Assembly: GCA_030625885.1 (NCBI GenBank)
Contig: DAOUPZ010000022.1
Location: 1-64,000, forward strand
Reading direction: 5' to 3'
DNA: 64,000 bases
Source of the DNA: Clostridia bacterium
GTDB taxonomy: Bacteria; Bacillota; DAOUPZ01
Shown: one piece after another, positions 15,750 through 26,015 of the stretch
Numbering within the stretch: the stretch's first letter is position 1
Layout of the letters: each line of letters starts with the position of its first letter
Translations under genes and position numbers: made by a program
Notes under the pieces: generated by a model
Database searches by the model: none
Seen by the model: only the letters and a program-made list of their open reading frames with translations
Told to the model about the DNA's origin: nothing

Positions 15750-17188
15750 GCGCCCTCCACCACTTTATAATAAGGAACTCCTTTTCCTCGATATTCAATG
15801 TCAATAATTGCGAGTTGATTTTTTATTATACTACGCATGCCAATAGCAGGATTTAAACAGTACTTTTTAAAATCAATAATATTTACATCTTCTACGCAAC
15901 GAACATGTGGAAATAACATTTTTAAGTATGCTGTGCATATTCTTTTTACAGCTTCAGTATCCCTGGTATCAGATCCAAATGGGACAATTACAAGTTCATC
16001 TACAATGCCTCTATAACTTACATCTTCTCTCAAAATATGCATGATCTCCGAAAAGTACTCCGAGTTTAACGCCCAACCATCCATTTTTAAATCTTCATGC
16101 ATTCGAGGTATATCCCAACCTTTTATAAACCCATGAAATCGATCAATCAAGGCACTTTCATGAAATACTTCAGGCAACTCCCCAAACATATCAATATTAA
16201 TATCCATACTTTCATGTTTAATATTACCAAGCAGAATGACTCCCGCATCACCACTACCTTCTTTATTACCAACAGTAAATTTACCGCTCTCTAAATAGCC
16301 TTTTAGTGCAGCTCTCATTTCAGAAGTATTTGAAAATGTGATAGTTTGTATTTCATCTAGTGCCACAAAATCATTAGTACAAACTAAACCATCTGACCTT
16401 TTTTGCATATCAAAGAACATTTTAGCTCTTGACATTATTCCACCACTAGATAACCAACCATTTTTACTTATCTGACCAAACATGTAAGACTTTGCTGTGC
16501 CTTTAGGAGCAAGCTCTATCAGATTAATTCTCTTCTCAATAAATGGTAATAATCGAGTTAATACTGTCAATTTTTCGTTTTCACTTTCATATCCAGCAGC
16601 ATTATAATCAATGGCTCCCAGCACAACATTGATCCATTCATCTATGGTGAAATAACTTCTTGCATCTTTAAAGTAATCGATATCAATCTGATAAGGGCAA
16701 AACGATTGAAATCCTAAAAGCTTTATTTTACCTGGTTCAGCATTAGAAACAAATGGCCTATAGCCAAGCTCTACAACACCCCATATATCTTTTGATGAAA
16801 GTAAGTGCTCTTTACATCTATCCCACACACGTGGCTCAATAATCGTCTCTTTATTTTTCAAGTTATAATCTGGTAACGAAAATGTGATTTCAGATTTACT
16901 AATATTTATATCAACATTTATTTTGGCCAGGATTTTAACTCTTTCATTTTCCATTACAATTCGGTCTTTTATACTAACCCATTCTTCCTTTTGTGGTAGC
17001 ACTCTTTTTATATACTCACTTACTTCATCAACGTCAATATTTCCGTTGTCGTCAGCAAAACGTTTTAAAATCCAATCACGCAAAAACGAAGGTAAGTTAA
17101 CTGTCTTAAAAAAATTGTTTTTGCGAAGATTCTTATATACGATCATATCTTCAAAATATTCATAAATTTTATTTTTTATTTCACTCAT
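15746..17188 (-). CDS. brxL: BREX AAA+ protein BrxL, short form
   Basis: 480 residues. The AAA+ core carries ELAPKGTAKSYMFGQISKNG (Walker A at 227-234) and FVALDEIQTI (Walker B about 275-280), characteristic of BrxL. Full-length BrxL proteins are near 680 residues and end in a Lon-like protease domain; here the chain stops after the ATPase part. The Walker A has A in place of the usual G before the lysine (TAKS). Fifth gene of the BREX operon, 12 bp after pglZ. BrxL proteins form DNA-binding rings needed for phage exclusion in type 1 systems. Confidence 0.85.
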   Translation of the reverse strand: MSEIKNKIYEYFEDMIVYKNLRKNNFFKTVNLPSFLRDWILKRFADDNGNIDVDEVSEYIKRVLPQKEEWVSIKDRIVMENERVKILAKINVDINISKSEITFSLPDYNLKNKETIIEPRVWDRCKEHLLSSKDIWGVVELGYRPFVSNAEPGKIKLLGFQSFCPYQIDIDYFKDARSYFTIDEWINVVLGAIDYNAAGYESENEKLTVLTRLLPFIEKRINLIELAPKGTAKSYMFGQISKNGWLSSGGIMSRAKMFFDMQKRSDGLVCTNDFVALDEIQTITFSNTSEMRAALKGYLESGKFTVGNKEGSGDAGVILLGNIKHESMDINIDMFGELPEVFHESALIDRFHGFIKGWDIPRMHEDLKMDGWALNSEYFSEIMHILREDVSYRGIVDELVIVPFGSDTRDTEAVKRICTAYLKMLFPHVRCVEDVNIIDFKKYCLNPAIGMRSIIKNQLAIIDIEYRGKGVPYYKVVEGA

Positions 17189-17200
17189 CTTAAAATTCTC

Positions 17201-19465
17201 CTATATGTCCAAAATATTTTCTTTTATGCTTCTAACTAATGTAAAATCCACCTTACCAACTTTATTACCATCAGAATATATCTCGCCAATATATTTTCCA
17301 GCCTTTTTTATATCAAGTATACATGTCCAATGATAACCATCAAATGTACATTCATAGTAATCATCATAGATCCTTAATTGAACATCCTTATAAGGCTTTG
17401 AAATAAAAAACTTAATGATACATTTTTGTCTTAACTTGAATTGTATCTCTTTACCACCTACAATGCCTATGTTTACTTGCTCACCTAATCTTCTAAATTC
17501 AATTACTGGAATAGCTACCTCTTCAAGAGTTGCACCTCCATGAGTTTCTACTGAAGGTGCACCTTTCCCCCCAAATCTATCATAATTTGCTAATACACAA
17601 TATCGCCCTTCATCATCTTTTGTCCAATATGGTATGTTCAACTCTTCTATTCCTTCATAGTATTCACAGCATCTCCCCAACTCACTTACTTTGCTATCAA
17701 CTGGATAGGTATGTTTCTTCTTATTTATAACGGCTAATCTGCTCGCCCCATGATCCGTCACAACAACAACTTTTTCACTACTATCCAATCTATCTAAAAC
17801 TATATTAATGATTTCCTTTATATACTCTATTTCTTTTGTAATATGTATAGGAAGTTTAGTTTTTTCAAAATTATACTTGTTTTTCCCTTTGTGTTTCAAC
17901 GTATCAATCAATCTATAATCAGGTTCTCTTTCAATTCCTTCTAAGAAATATTTATTCATAGCAGTAGTTGAGGGAATATTAGCTCTAACAATTGACATAT
18001 CAAAAACCAAATTATTTTTCTCACTCAAAGAACTAATTATACTCATAAATTCCAATCCTAAAGCATCTACAAACAGAACCGACGCATTATTTTTATCAAG
18101 GTGCTCAAAAACTTGATTTCTTGTCTGTAACGCATTATATGGCCTTTCAATTGCAATATTATTTACTAAAGACAAAAATTCATTTGTTATTTTATTGCCA
18201 ACTTTGTTCAGCTTATATTGATAAAAATAATTATTAAACATTAAATCTTTATAATTATATTTATCTAAATAATTATATAACATAGGGTAAATATTTCTAA
18301 TCAAAGACAGTTCATGGTTGGATAGTACGTTTTGCAAAGAACACCACTTAATAATTGCTTCTCTTTCAACCTCAAATACATCAGTCAAATAATATATAAT
18401 ATTATTACCCTTTGCTTCTGCTTTCTTAACATATACTCTCATTATAGATTCGTTCAAAATTGAACTCAGTCGTATTCGCCTTTGAGCATAATATAAATCA
18501 TTAATTGTGTCAAAATCTAAAATAACATCAGCGTATTGGCTTCCAAATGCTTCATAATTATCGCATTTTTGCATAACACTTTTAATATATGAATCTGGAA
18601 GATTACTAGTTTTAAGTGTTAGCCATAATAACCATCTCTCAAAATCGGTATATGCTTTCCAATCTGCAAGACATCTCTCAAGTCGAGAAACTTCTCCAAA
18701 TTTATTAATAACATATTTATTAAAGGGTTGCCCTTTAATTGCTTTACTTACCCCTCTCCATTGCTCATCCGACCCATAATTTGCATTAATTTCAGCAGGC
18801 AATAATCCTGTAGCAACCAAATAACCATGAGGAGAATCAATTATTATTGATTTGGGATAATTATTACTAATGTAATTTGCCAATTCAGTCTTTACTATTA
18901 AATTCTTATTCTCTTTAATTTCCATATGGTACAAAAGAGATTTATAACCATTACATATATTACAGTTGCTTATATCTATGATTGCATTATCTAAAAACAC
19001 ACATTCAACGTTCTCTTCATATTCATCATTGAGGAATAATATGTTGTTTTTTAATCTTCTATCACATTTAACAAATTCATTAAGACTATTACCTCCATTG
19101 AAAAACAAAAAGATGACTTTAGATGTTTTGTTTAGATTGTACAAAATAGTATTTATTATTGACCTCATAGTTTCATCGCCACTAAATATCAAATGTTCAT
19201 ATAGTCCGAAAACAGCTAAACTTGTATTGCTATTTCTAATTTCTTCTAACATTTCAATCCAGTCAGGAAATTCATCCGTATGCTTGCAAAAACTGCTTGT
19301 ATTTAATATTTTTATCCTGTTCTCAAGATAGACTTTTAATTGCTTATAATTTTGTATGCTATGTACATTTACAATTAAAGCACCAATGCCAGAATTAAGA
19401 TGATTGAAAGACTTTAGATAGTTTTCAATTCTTTTTTTGACTTCGTCAATATTAATACATCGCAT
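17201..19465 (-). CDS. pglZ: BREX phosphatase-like protein PglZ
   Basis: 754 residues. The C-terminal half is an alkaline-phosphatase-superfamily PglZ domain: metal ligands in VDALG (D467), nucleophile region PSTTAMN (498-504), TDHG (570-573) and ETHGG (640-644). The N-terminal half is the variable PglZ extension, consistent with the type 4 BREX form. PglZ is a signature protein of all BREX types; the target of its hydrolase is not known. Very AT-rich codon use, unlike the flanking chromosome. Confidence 0.88.
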   Translation of the reverse strand: MRCINIDEVKKRIENYLKSFNHLNSGIGALIVNVHSIQNYKQLKVYLENRIKILNTSSFCKHTDEFPDWIEMLEEIRNSNTSLAVFGLYEHLIFSGDETMRSIINTILYNLNKTSKVIFLFFNGGNSLNEFVKCDRRLKNNILFLNDEYEENVECVFLDNAIIDISNCNICNGYKSLLYHMEIKENKNLIVKTELANYISNNYPKSIIIDSPHGYLVATGLLPAEINANYGSDEQWRGVSKAIKGQPFNKYVINKFGEVSRLERCLADWKAYTDFERWLLWLTLKTSNLPDSYIKSVMQKCDNYEAFGSQYADVILDFDTINDLYYAQRRIRLSSILNESIMRVYVKKAEAKGNNIIYYLTDVFEVEREAIIKWCSLQNVLSNHELSLIRNIYPMLYNYLDKYNYKDLMFNNYFYQYKLNKVGNKITNEFLSLVNNIAIERPYNALQTRNQVFEHLDKNNASVLFVDALGLEFMSIISSLSEKNNLVFDMSIVRANIPSTTAMNKYFLEGIEREPDYRLIDTLKHKGKNKYNFEKTKLPIHITKEIEYIKEIINIVLDRLDSSEKVVVVTDHGASRLAVINKKKHTYPVDSKVSELGRCCEYYEGIEELNIPYWTKDDEGRYCVLANYDRFGGKGAPSVETHGGATLEEVAIPVIEFRRLGEQVNIGIVGGKEIQFKLRQKCIIKFFISKPYKDVQLRIYDDYYECTFDGYHWTCILDIKKAGKYIGEIYSDGNKVGKVDFTLVRSIKENILDI

Positions 19466-19477
19466 TAATAATGCCTC

Positions 19478-22400
19478 CTATTTATCTTCAAGAATTGCTA
19501 TTCCAACATCCAAATCTTTTCGCACAAGCTCCTTTAGGTATTCCTTTGCAGAAGCCGGTTCCATACTATCAATTTTGTCCACTACCTTGCTAATTTCTCT
19601 TATCTCATACACACCTTCTGCAAGATTTCTAACAATTTTATCAATTTCCCTATTACCATACCAATCATAAACATTACTACCTAATCGACTACGCAACTGA
19701 AATTTGGTTTCTTCTACCGATAGTAATACTGCATATTTCTTTAAAATATTATTTTTAAATGCCTTATTAATAACTGATATATCGTTAATGTTTTTGAATA
19801 CTTCGGAAGTTTTCATAAAATTAATAGCCTGATCGATTTCATAATCATTTAAAATTCGATTATTATTAACTGCATCACATACCATTTTAGCTTTATCGAT
19901 ATTACTATCAAACATATAAAGTATAGGAATATCATATTTAAATGACCAATCGTTAGGATTTATTGTATTCGTTTTTTCTTTCCAAATCTCTAATAATTCC
20001 GTTTTTTTCAAAGTTTTCTTATGCTTGGCAATCTTCTCTAAGAGCTGAGATTTATATTCATCTTTTCTCAGCGAAAATGATGACGGCATTGATTGAAATA
20101 CATCATGTATGTCATCATTATTTAATCCAAATAATTCATTTGAAAACATTTTACTAAATAATTCTCTTTGAGTTTCAAACATCATTGTAACTATTTCGCC
20201 ATTTTCAGAAAGGCTCTCTGCAAATGATTTTATCTGCGCCATCGAAAGGTTGGAATTTTGATGAATCTCTTTAAATAACTTCAACAAATCACTAATACTT
20301 TTATATTCATCTTTAAAAACATAGTAAGGCAACCTTACGAGTGAAAGCTTAGTCCTCCATGCATTAATTGACTCCTGATACGAAGAAACTGGCTGGGTAA
20401 ACTTATTACTTTCATGAATAAATCTATATTCTTGTACCACCTCATCAAGCTTTTTGTCCAAATGATCTTTGTGGAATAGCCATGATATCTCCTCTGTTAT
20501 ACCTGAAAGACATTTTAATAACATATAAGCATATTGACCATTATTGTAGATGTTTTTAGCAAGTGCAATTAATTCTGGTTTTGTATTCTGTATATAAAGC
20601 AACATACCTTTACGAAGATTTTCAGAAGACATAATTTCCCTAATACCATCAATCAATCCATTATGCTTCGAACACAAGAAACCAATCCTTTCAGCGATTT
20701 CTTTTTCTTCTTTTTCACTATTGGTGTTATTTGCTAATCCGCAATATGCAGCAACAATTTCAGCTATTTGGTCTCCAAGTGATAAACCTTCATCTTTTAC
20801 ATATAAACCTAATGTCCACAATGGATAGCTATACTTCCTAATAGCGTTAATAATCTCATTCTTTGTATTTGATGTAGATGTACAACGGTCAATACTTATA
20901 TCAAAAATAGAAGCTGATGCTTCTAAAAATTTCCTTTCATAATCAGTCATGACAAGGATATATTGAGATTGTATTGAACCCCGTACATCCTTTATAACCA
21001 TATCAATCATATCTGCTAGTTTTTCAGAACTCATGAATTCTGTAATAGAACCATTTGACCATGTATATTTATCTTGGCTGTATTCTTTCAACAAATAACC
21101 TAATATAATTGCAGACAGATTGCACTTCATAAATCCATATGGCTTGTCCTCAACAAACTGCCAAATATCATTAATAGATACCCTATCATTTCTGTCAAAC
21201 TCGCTTTTAATGAATTTATCTAATTCTATTTTAATCTTTGATATATTATGACCAGGCAGTGTTTCCCAATATTTGTCTACTCCCCAAATATCATATAGTT
21301 TAATATCTATGCAAGCAGAGCGATAAATACTCTTCAATTCAGATTTATTTCTACTTTTAGGACGTTTGCATGAAATGCCTTGCAAAGCCCCAGCCCTTCT
21401 ACTTGTATCAGCAAACATATTACTGAAAGTAGAAATATTATCAATATTATTAGGAAACATCTTATCGTTATATCGCTGTAATTCACTTTTTAGTTCAACT
21501 AACCCATTAGATATTCGTTGCTTATTACCTTCAATATATACAAATAGATCACCATACTTAAGCGCATCCGTCCATTGAGATGCTTTTTTTTCTGCTTCTC
21601 TACTTAAGTTTTCTACTGCACCATTGTCCTTTCCTAACCAATGTTTTGCCCTTGCCATTAATTTTATAATTTCATCATATCGATCATTTGTCAACGGACA
21701 CAACGAAGTATCGACAAACACTACTTTCTGTTTAATCTCCTGCGCTACTTCATTTATTTTTTCACTAATAACCCCTGCTTCCATATCATTATGAGCAAAT
21801 GTTATTACAAGGGGAATCTTATTAATATAACTGTTTGTATCAATCATATTAATCATCTTCCTAAACCCATTATTATCAATAGTCGCATAATGGACTTCAT
21901 ACCTTAATCCTAATGCATCTTCAAGACATATTTCGTCTTCAACATCGTACTTATCAATAATATCCCGCAGTTTTACCGTTTCTCTCAACTTATTTTCAAT
22001 CTCAATTAAGCTTTCCATATCTCCGATAGTTTTAACTATAACAAATTCTTCTCCATTTCTAAATGGTCTCTTATAAAGGACTTTTTTATCCACAAGCTGT
22101 TCAAGCTTCTGTGATACTCTACCAGTACCCAGATTTGTACCTTCATATGCTAATTCCAGGTTCTTTTTAGTTGACCTGAACTGCTCCACACTTCCCGCCG
22201 TTTTTTCAGAAATTCCCTGCAGTAAAAGTGCTGTTTTTAAGACTTTCTGCTCTTCTATATCTAGATTCTCATAATATTGTTTATATGCATTAAGTAAGTT
22301 TCTTAAATTTTCTTCCAGTTCCCCTCTGCCATCACTATAGAAATAATCCCACAACATATCGCAAGTAAGCAAGCGCCACTCATCATAAGGACCATTATTA

Positions 22401-23659
22401 TTAATATACCAGGTAAAGCTCTTAGCTGAATATTCTGTAGCTTCGCCTTTAATAAATTCAAACATACTTCTCTGATTTGATTGAAAACGCTCTGCTAAAT
22501 GCTTCAGTATGTAGGCTGTATATGGATGTATTGGAAGAACACGTTTCAAGTCATCTACCGTAACATTTGTAGTTGATTCTGCTACTACTACCGCTGAGCT
22601 CTTCACATATCCACTCAAATCATCGCGGATTTTATTCCATTCTCCCTCAATGATACTATCCTTTTTAATAGTAAGTGCTGAACCAATCAGTTTAAAAGCA
22701 GTATTTTCCGGCATTTCTATCTGCACTACTGGTTTAACAAAACGATCCAATACTTTTCTATCATTACTTTTCTCATGAAATAATTCAGATGTTGCATGAG
22801 TTACTATAACAAAATAAAATGGTTTTCTTTCACTTATCTCTGCAATATCCTGAAAACCCGTTAGATTATTTTTGTTATTTAAAAAGAATTCAGTAAATTC
22901 ATCCCAAATAAAAAACAAACGTATATCATTTTTGTCAACCACATTTTCAATCCATTTTTTAAACTCTTCAATACTTAGTGAAAATACCGTTATACCTTCG
23001 TTATCTGAAAGCATGAATAATTTGTTTATAATCAAATCTGCTTCATCAATTGAAAGATTTTTCAATGCATTTACAACTGATTCCACGCTATTATAAGGGC
23101 TAAAATCATGCTTATATTTTCCTGTTATAAGGCTGCTAATATACGCCGCAAAATCACTATCTTCCAGTTTTCTAATAATAGCCTCTTTAAGCGTACTTTC
23201 TCCCATATGCAAAACATTCTCTCGAACAAGCGCTTTTTTTATGCTTTCCTGCATATACATTATAAGCTTATTATCGCTATTTATGCCTGAAGAACCATAT
23301 CTATGAACAACTACAGTTTTTTTATGGTTTTTCTGACCTTCAAGCCTACCATGCCAGTCCATGTCTAAGCAATATCTTTCAAAATATTTTTTAGTTTCTT
23401 GTGTATCTGTTTCCAAAAGGCTCTTTAATGTCAAGACTGCATGGGATTTACCTGTTCCATATGCACCTGTTACCCAAAGCGACTCACAGTATTTAGGTTT
23501 ACGCTCCATGACCTTAATGGTATCTTGAAGCAATTGGAAGAAAGTGTCATGTGGATAAAAATCTTTCCACGATACTTTTCCTTCATCAATAAGCTCCTTA
23601 TTAACCGCTGGAGAATAGTTGGGATCAACATCAAAATACGTTTCATAAGTTTTGTTCAT
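19478..23659 (-). CDS. brxC: BREX P-loop ATPase BrxC
   Basis: 1393 residues, a very large STAND-like ATPase. Walker A GAYGTGKS is at 65-72 and Walker B FFIWDEF near 270. The rest is mostly helical with no recognised catalytic motif. BrxC/PglY ATPases are obligatory BREX members and interact with PglZ. It starts 13 bp after brxP and ends 12 bp before pglZ. Confidence 0.88.
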   Translation of the reverse strand: MNKTYETYFDVDPNYSPAVNKELIDEGKVSWKDFYPHDTFFQLLQDTIKVMERKPKYCESLWVTGAYGTGKSHAVLTLKSLLETDTQETKKYFERYCLDMDWHGRLEGQKNHKKTVVVHRYGSSGINSDNKLIMYMQESIKKALVRENVLHMGESTLKEAIIRKLEDSDFAAYISSLITGKYKHDFSPYNSVESVVNALKNLSIDEADLIINKLFMLSDNEGITVFSLSIEEFKKWIENVVDKNDIRLFFIWDEFTEFFLNNKNNLTGFQDIAEISERKPFYFVIVTHATSELFHEKSNDRKVLDRFVKPVVQIEMPENTAFKLIGSALTIKKDSIIEGEWNKIRDDLSGYVKSSAVVVAESTTNVTVDDLKRVLPIHPYTAYILKHLAERFQSNQRSMFEFIKGEATEYSAKSFTWYINNNGPYDEWRLLTCDMLWDYFYSDGRGELEENLRNLLNAYKQYYENLDIEEQKVLKTALLLQGISEKTAGSVEQFRSTKKNLELAYEGTNLGTGRVSQKLEQLVDKKVLYKRPFRNGEEFVIVKTIGDMESLIEIENKLRETVKLRDIIDKYDVEDEICLEDALGLRYEVHYATIDNNGFRKMINMIDTNSYINKIPLVITFAHNDMEAGVISEKINEVAQEIKQKVVFVDTSLCPLTNDRYDEIIKLMARAKHWLGKDNGAVENLSREAEKKASQWTDALKYGDLFVYIEGNKQRISNGLVELKSELQRYNDKMFPNNIDNISTFSNMFADTSRRAGALQGISCKRPKSRNKSELKSIYRSACIDIKLYDIWGVDKYWETLPGHNISKIKIELDKFIKSEFDRNDRVSINDIWQFVEDKPYGFMKCNLSAIILGYLLKEYSQDKYTWSNGSITEFMSSEKLADMIDMVIKDVRGSIQSQYILVMTDYERKFLEASASIFDISIDRCTSTSNTKNEIINAIRKYSYPLWTLGLYVKDEGLSLGDQIAEIVAAYCGLANNTNSEKEEKEIAERIGFLCSKHNGLIDGIREIMSSENLRKGMLLYIQNTKPELIALAKNIYNNGQYAYMLLKCLSGITEEISWLFHKDHLDKKLDEVVQEYRFIHESNKFTQPVSSYQESINAWRTKLSLVRLPYYVFKDEYKSISDLLKLFKEIHQNSNLSMAQIKSFAESLSENGEIVTMMFETQRELFSKMFSNELFGLNNDDIHDVFQSMPSSFSLRKDEYKSQLLEKIAKHKKTLKKTELLEIWKEKTNTINPNDWSFKYDIPILYMFDSNIDKAKMVCDAVNNNRILNDYEIDQAINFMKTSEVFKNINDISVINKAFKNNILKKYAVLLSVEETKFQLRSRLGSNVYDWYGNREIDKIVRNLAEGVYEIREISKVVDKIDSMEPASAKEYLKELVRKDLDVGIAILEDK

Positions 23660-23672
23660 AACCGGCTCCCCT

Positions 23673-26015
23673 CTAAAACAAATCTACAACATCAGCAGAT
23701 GTTTTTTCTTCATTCAGTACAATACTCTCTAAATCGTGAGTAAAGGTTGACTTTATAAATTCAGGATAATTGATAGATAAACCATTGATAATTTTTTCTA
23801 TCTCATCTCGATTAAGTCCAAATAGCTGTGCCGGAGTAAGACCCTCTCGTTCTACATTCATATCCATTAATGTGGATAATGTAAATCGATAGTAACCATT
23901 ACACGCTTCAGCAAATTTATAAATGCTGTATAATACAACTCTTGAATCGATATTCTTTATCGGCACCCTAGTAGTGGATACTAATGATCTACTCTTTTTA
24001 TTCCCTCTTGTTTTTTCATCAAACTCGCACAAACCAATTTTTAACTTTTCACCCAATGGCTTCGTAAAATAAAATATATTTTTAAATGCATCAACAATAT
24101 TTCTTTTTTGTAGCTGCGTAACATCCTCACCAAGCATATCTTTAATTTCCTCAGGTATATATCTTTTGTTGAACTCTATATTTCTCACATACCATGCAAA
24201 TTGCGGTGTATAGGACAAATTATTAAAAATAATAAGCCATGAATTATTATCATCAACACCTATTCTTTTAATTTCTTTTGCTAAATAACTGAATGAATTC
24301 TTATCCATTAATTCTGCATCTCTCAAGAAGCGTTTAAATGCCTGTATCATTTTTATCCCTAAATCTAATGGATTATCTTGCCAAAATGAATCTTCTGTTT
24401 GTAAATATACCGCCAACCATTTTTTGTGAAATCCAAATGTTAAATATCTATCAATCCCCTTCATATTCCTGTTTTCTCCCTTCGGTTCTCTTTTAGAATA
24501 ATACGCTAAGCAACCATATTCAATTTCATGACATCTACCGCATTTTTTACATTCATCTTTTATAGTTACTCCTTCTCTGTTCAATTCAATATAACCATAA
24601 GGACAATTCATTTCACACACTTTACATCCTATACAATATATAGCTTTTCTTAAAGCACTACGAAATAACGAAAGTGTTTTTATATCAGCTTTTGTATTTT
24701 CAAGATTATAAATCTTAACACATGTATTATTCATAAACACTTTGTAGTATTTACCGTTTCTTTCCAATGCATAACTATCAGTACTTGTAATAATAAATTC
24801 TCCTACTGTTTTAAGCCATTCAGTTAACTTTCTTCTATCTACATCTACTAAAAAAGTTATAACATTTCCATCTTTTTTCTCCATTATTGGATTGCAACTT
24901 ATATTTAATTCTTTCCCACTCTTTCTTTTTTGCCAACCACCATTATCAATAAACTCATTCATTTTTTCTTCAGTAGTAAAATTTTTGCTAGATGTGTTTT
25001 TTATACAGTCTATATATGGCTCCATTTGGCTACTATAACTCATTTTTTTCATATATTCATGTCTTCCTGATGACATTGGACAAACCAAACAACCAACTCT
25101 GCTATTTCCCTTTTTATAAGCTCCATTTAGAAGTAGTCCCTTCATAAAAATATACATATATACCTCAGCTGAACTCCATTCTAATATTGGATGAAAACTA
25201 AATTGCCCAATGTGTTTTTTACTATTAGTTATTTGCTCATATCCAGATCTAGCCAAGCTTTCTTCCCTTCGTATACCCGTAAACGCCATACCTGTAAAAT
25301 CTGGCTTTCCAGTTTTATTTCTAAGATATGCAATTTGAGGTAATGTTTTATGTACACTACAACACCAACGAATTGTACGTGCAGGAGGACCAAATGCATT
25401 CCATGTATCAATTGGGTTGTATTTTGACTCTGCAGTATGAAATTCTAATCCAGGATACTTATTTACTATTTTACCCATTAGATTGTACGTATCCCTTAAC
25501 TCCATTCTCGTATCACCAAATACAACATTAAATTCATTTGACGGTAATGCTCTGGCAACCAAGTCTAGTGTTACAACCGAGTCTTTCCCTCCGCTAAAAG
25601 CCACATAAAATACATCAATACTCATTTTTTTATGCTTTGTATATTGCTCATAAATATTCTTTAATGTATCATTAACAATTGATTCCATAACTATTTTGTT
25701 TTGGATTTTATTTACCATTGCTTGAATATCAACTGGTTTAATGATTAGATCTTCTTCAAGTACTTCCAACTTAGGTTTTGTAAATAAGCTCCCACCAATT
25801 GTTTTAGCCACACATATTCCATGATAATAATATCTATTTGCTTCCGCCCACATCAATGGTGCTGAATCATCTTTAGGATATTGCCAATATTTATCAAATC
25901 CCAAAATATCTAATTCTTTATAATAAACAGGTCGAATATCATTTCCGATTGCATCAGTCGCATTAGTAGTGATAATATATCCACCTGTTTCGTTGTCCCA
26001 TATATGTTTATACAT
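23673..26015 (-). CDS. brxP: BREX-4 PAPS-reductase-like protein BrxP with Fe-S and DUF4007-like domains
   Basis: 780 residues. Residues 130-340 are a PAPS reductase/DndC-like adenine nucleotide alpha hydrolase with SGGKDS (141-146). Residues 461-502 hold eight cysteines in two ferredoxin-like clusters (CIGCKVCEMNCPYG, ECKKCGRCHE). From about 525 a helical domain (FGFHKKWLAVYLQTEDSFW, LGIKMIQAFKRFLRDAEL) looks like DUF4007, which accompanies DndC-type proteins. BrxP marks BREX type 4, which lacks the PglX methylase; sulfur chemistry on DNA has been proposed by analogy with DndC. It overlaps the upstream gene by 8 bp. Confidence 0.87.
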   Translation of the reverse strand: MYKHIWDNETGGYIITTNATDAIGNDIRPVYYKELDILGFDKYWQYPKDDSAPLMWAEANRYYYHGICVAKTIGGSLFTKPKLEVLEEDLIIKPVDIQAMVNKIQNKIVMESIVNDTLKNIYEQYTKHKKMSIDVFYVAFSGGKDSVVTLDLVARALPSNEFNVVFGDTRMELRDTYNLMGKIVNKYPGLEFHTAESKYNPIDTWNAFGPPARTIRWCCSVHKTLPQIAYLRNKTGKPDFTGMAFTGIRREESLARSGYEQITNSKKHIGQFSFHPILEWSSAEVYMYIFMKGLLLNGAYKKGNSRVGCLVCPMSSGRHEYMKKMSYSSQMEPYIDCIKNTSSKNFTTEEKMNEFIDNGGWQKRKSGKELNISCNPIMEKKDGNVITFLVDVDRRKLTEWLKTVGEFIITSTDSYALERNGKYYKVFMNNTCVKIYNLENTKADIKTLSLFRSALRKAIYCIGCKVCEMNCPYGYIELNREGVTIKDECKKCGRCHEIEYGCLAYYSKREPKGENRNMKGIDRYLTFGFHKKWLAVYLQTEDSFWQDNPLDLGIKMIQAFKRFLRDAELMDKNSFSYLAKEIKRIGVDDNNSWLIIFNNLSYTPQFAWYVRNIEFNKRYIPEEIKDMLGEDVTQLQKRNIVDAFKNIFYFTKPLGEKLKIGLCEFDEKTRGNKKSRSLVSTTRVPIKNIDSRVVLYSIYKFAEACNGYYRFTLSTLMDMNVEREGLTPAQLFGLNRDEIEKIINGLSINYPEFIKSTFTHDLESIVLNEEKTSADVVDLF

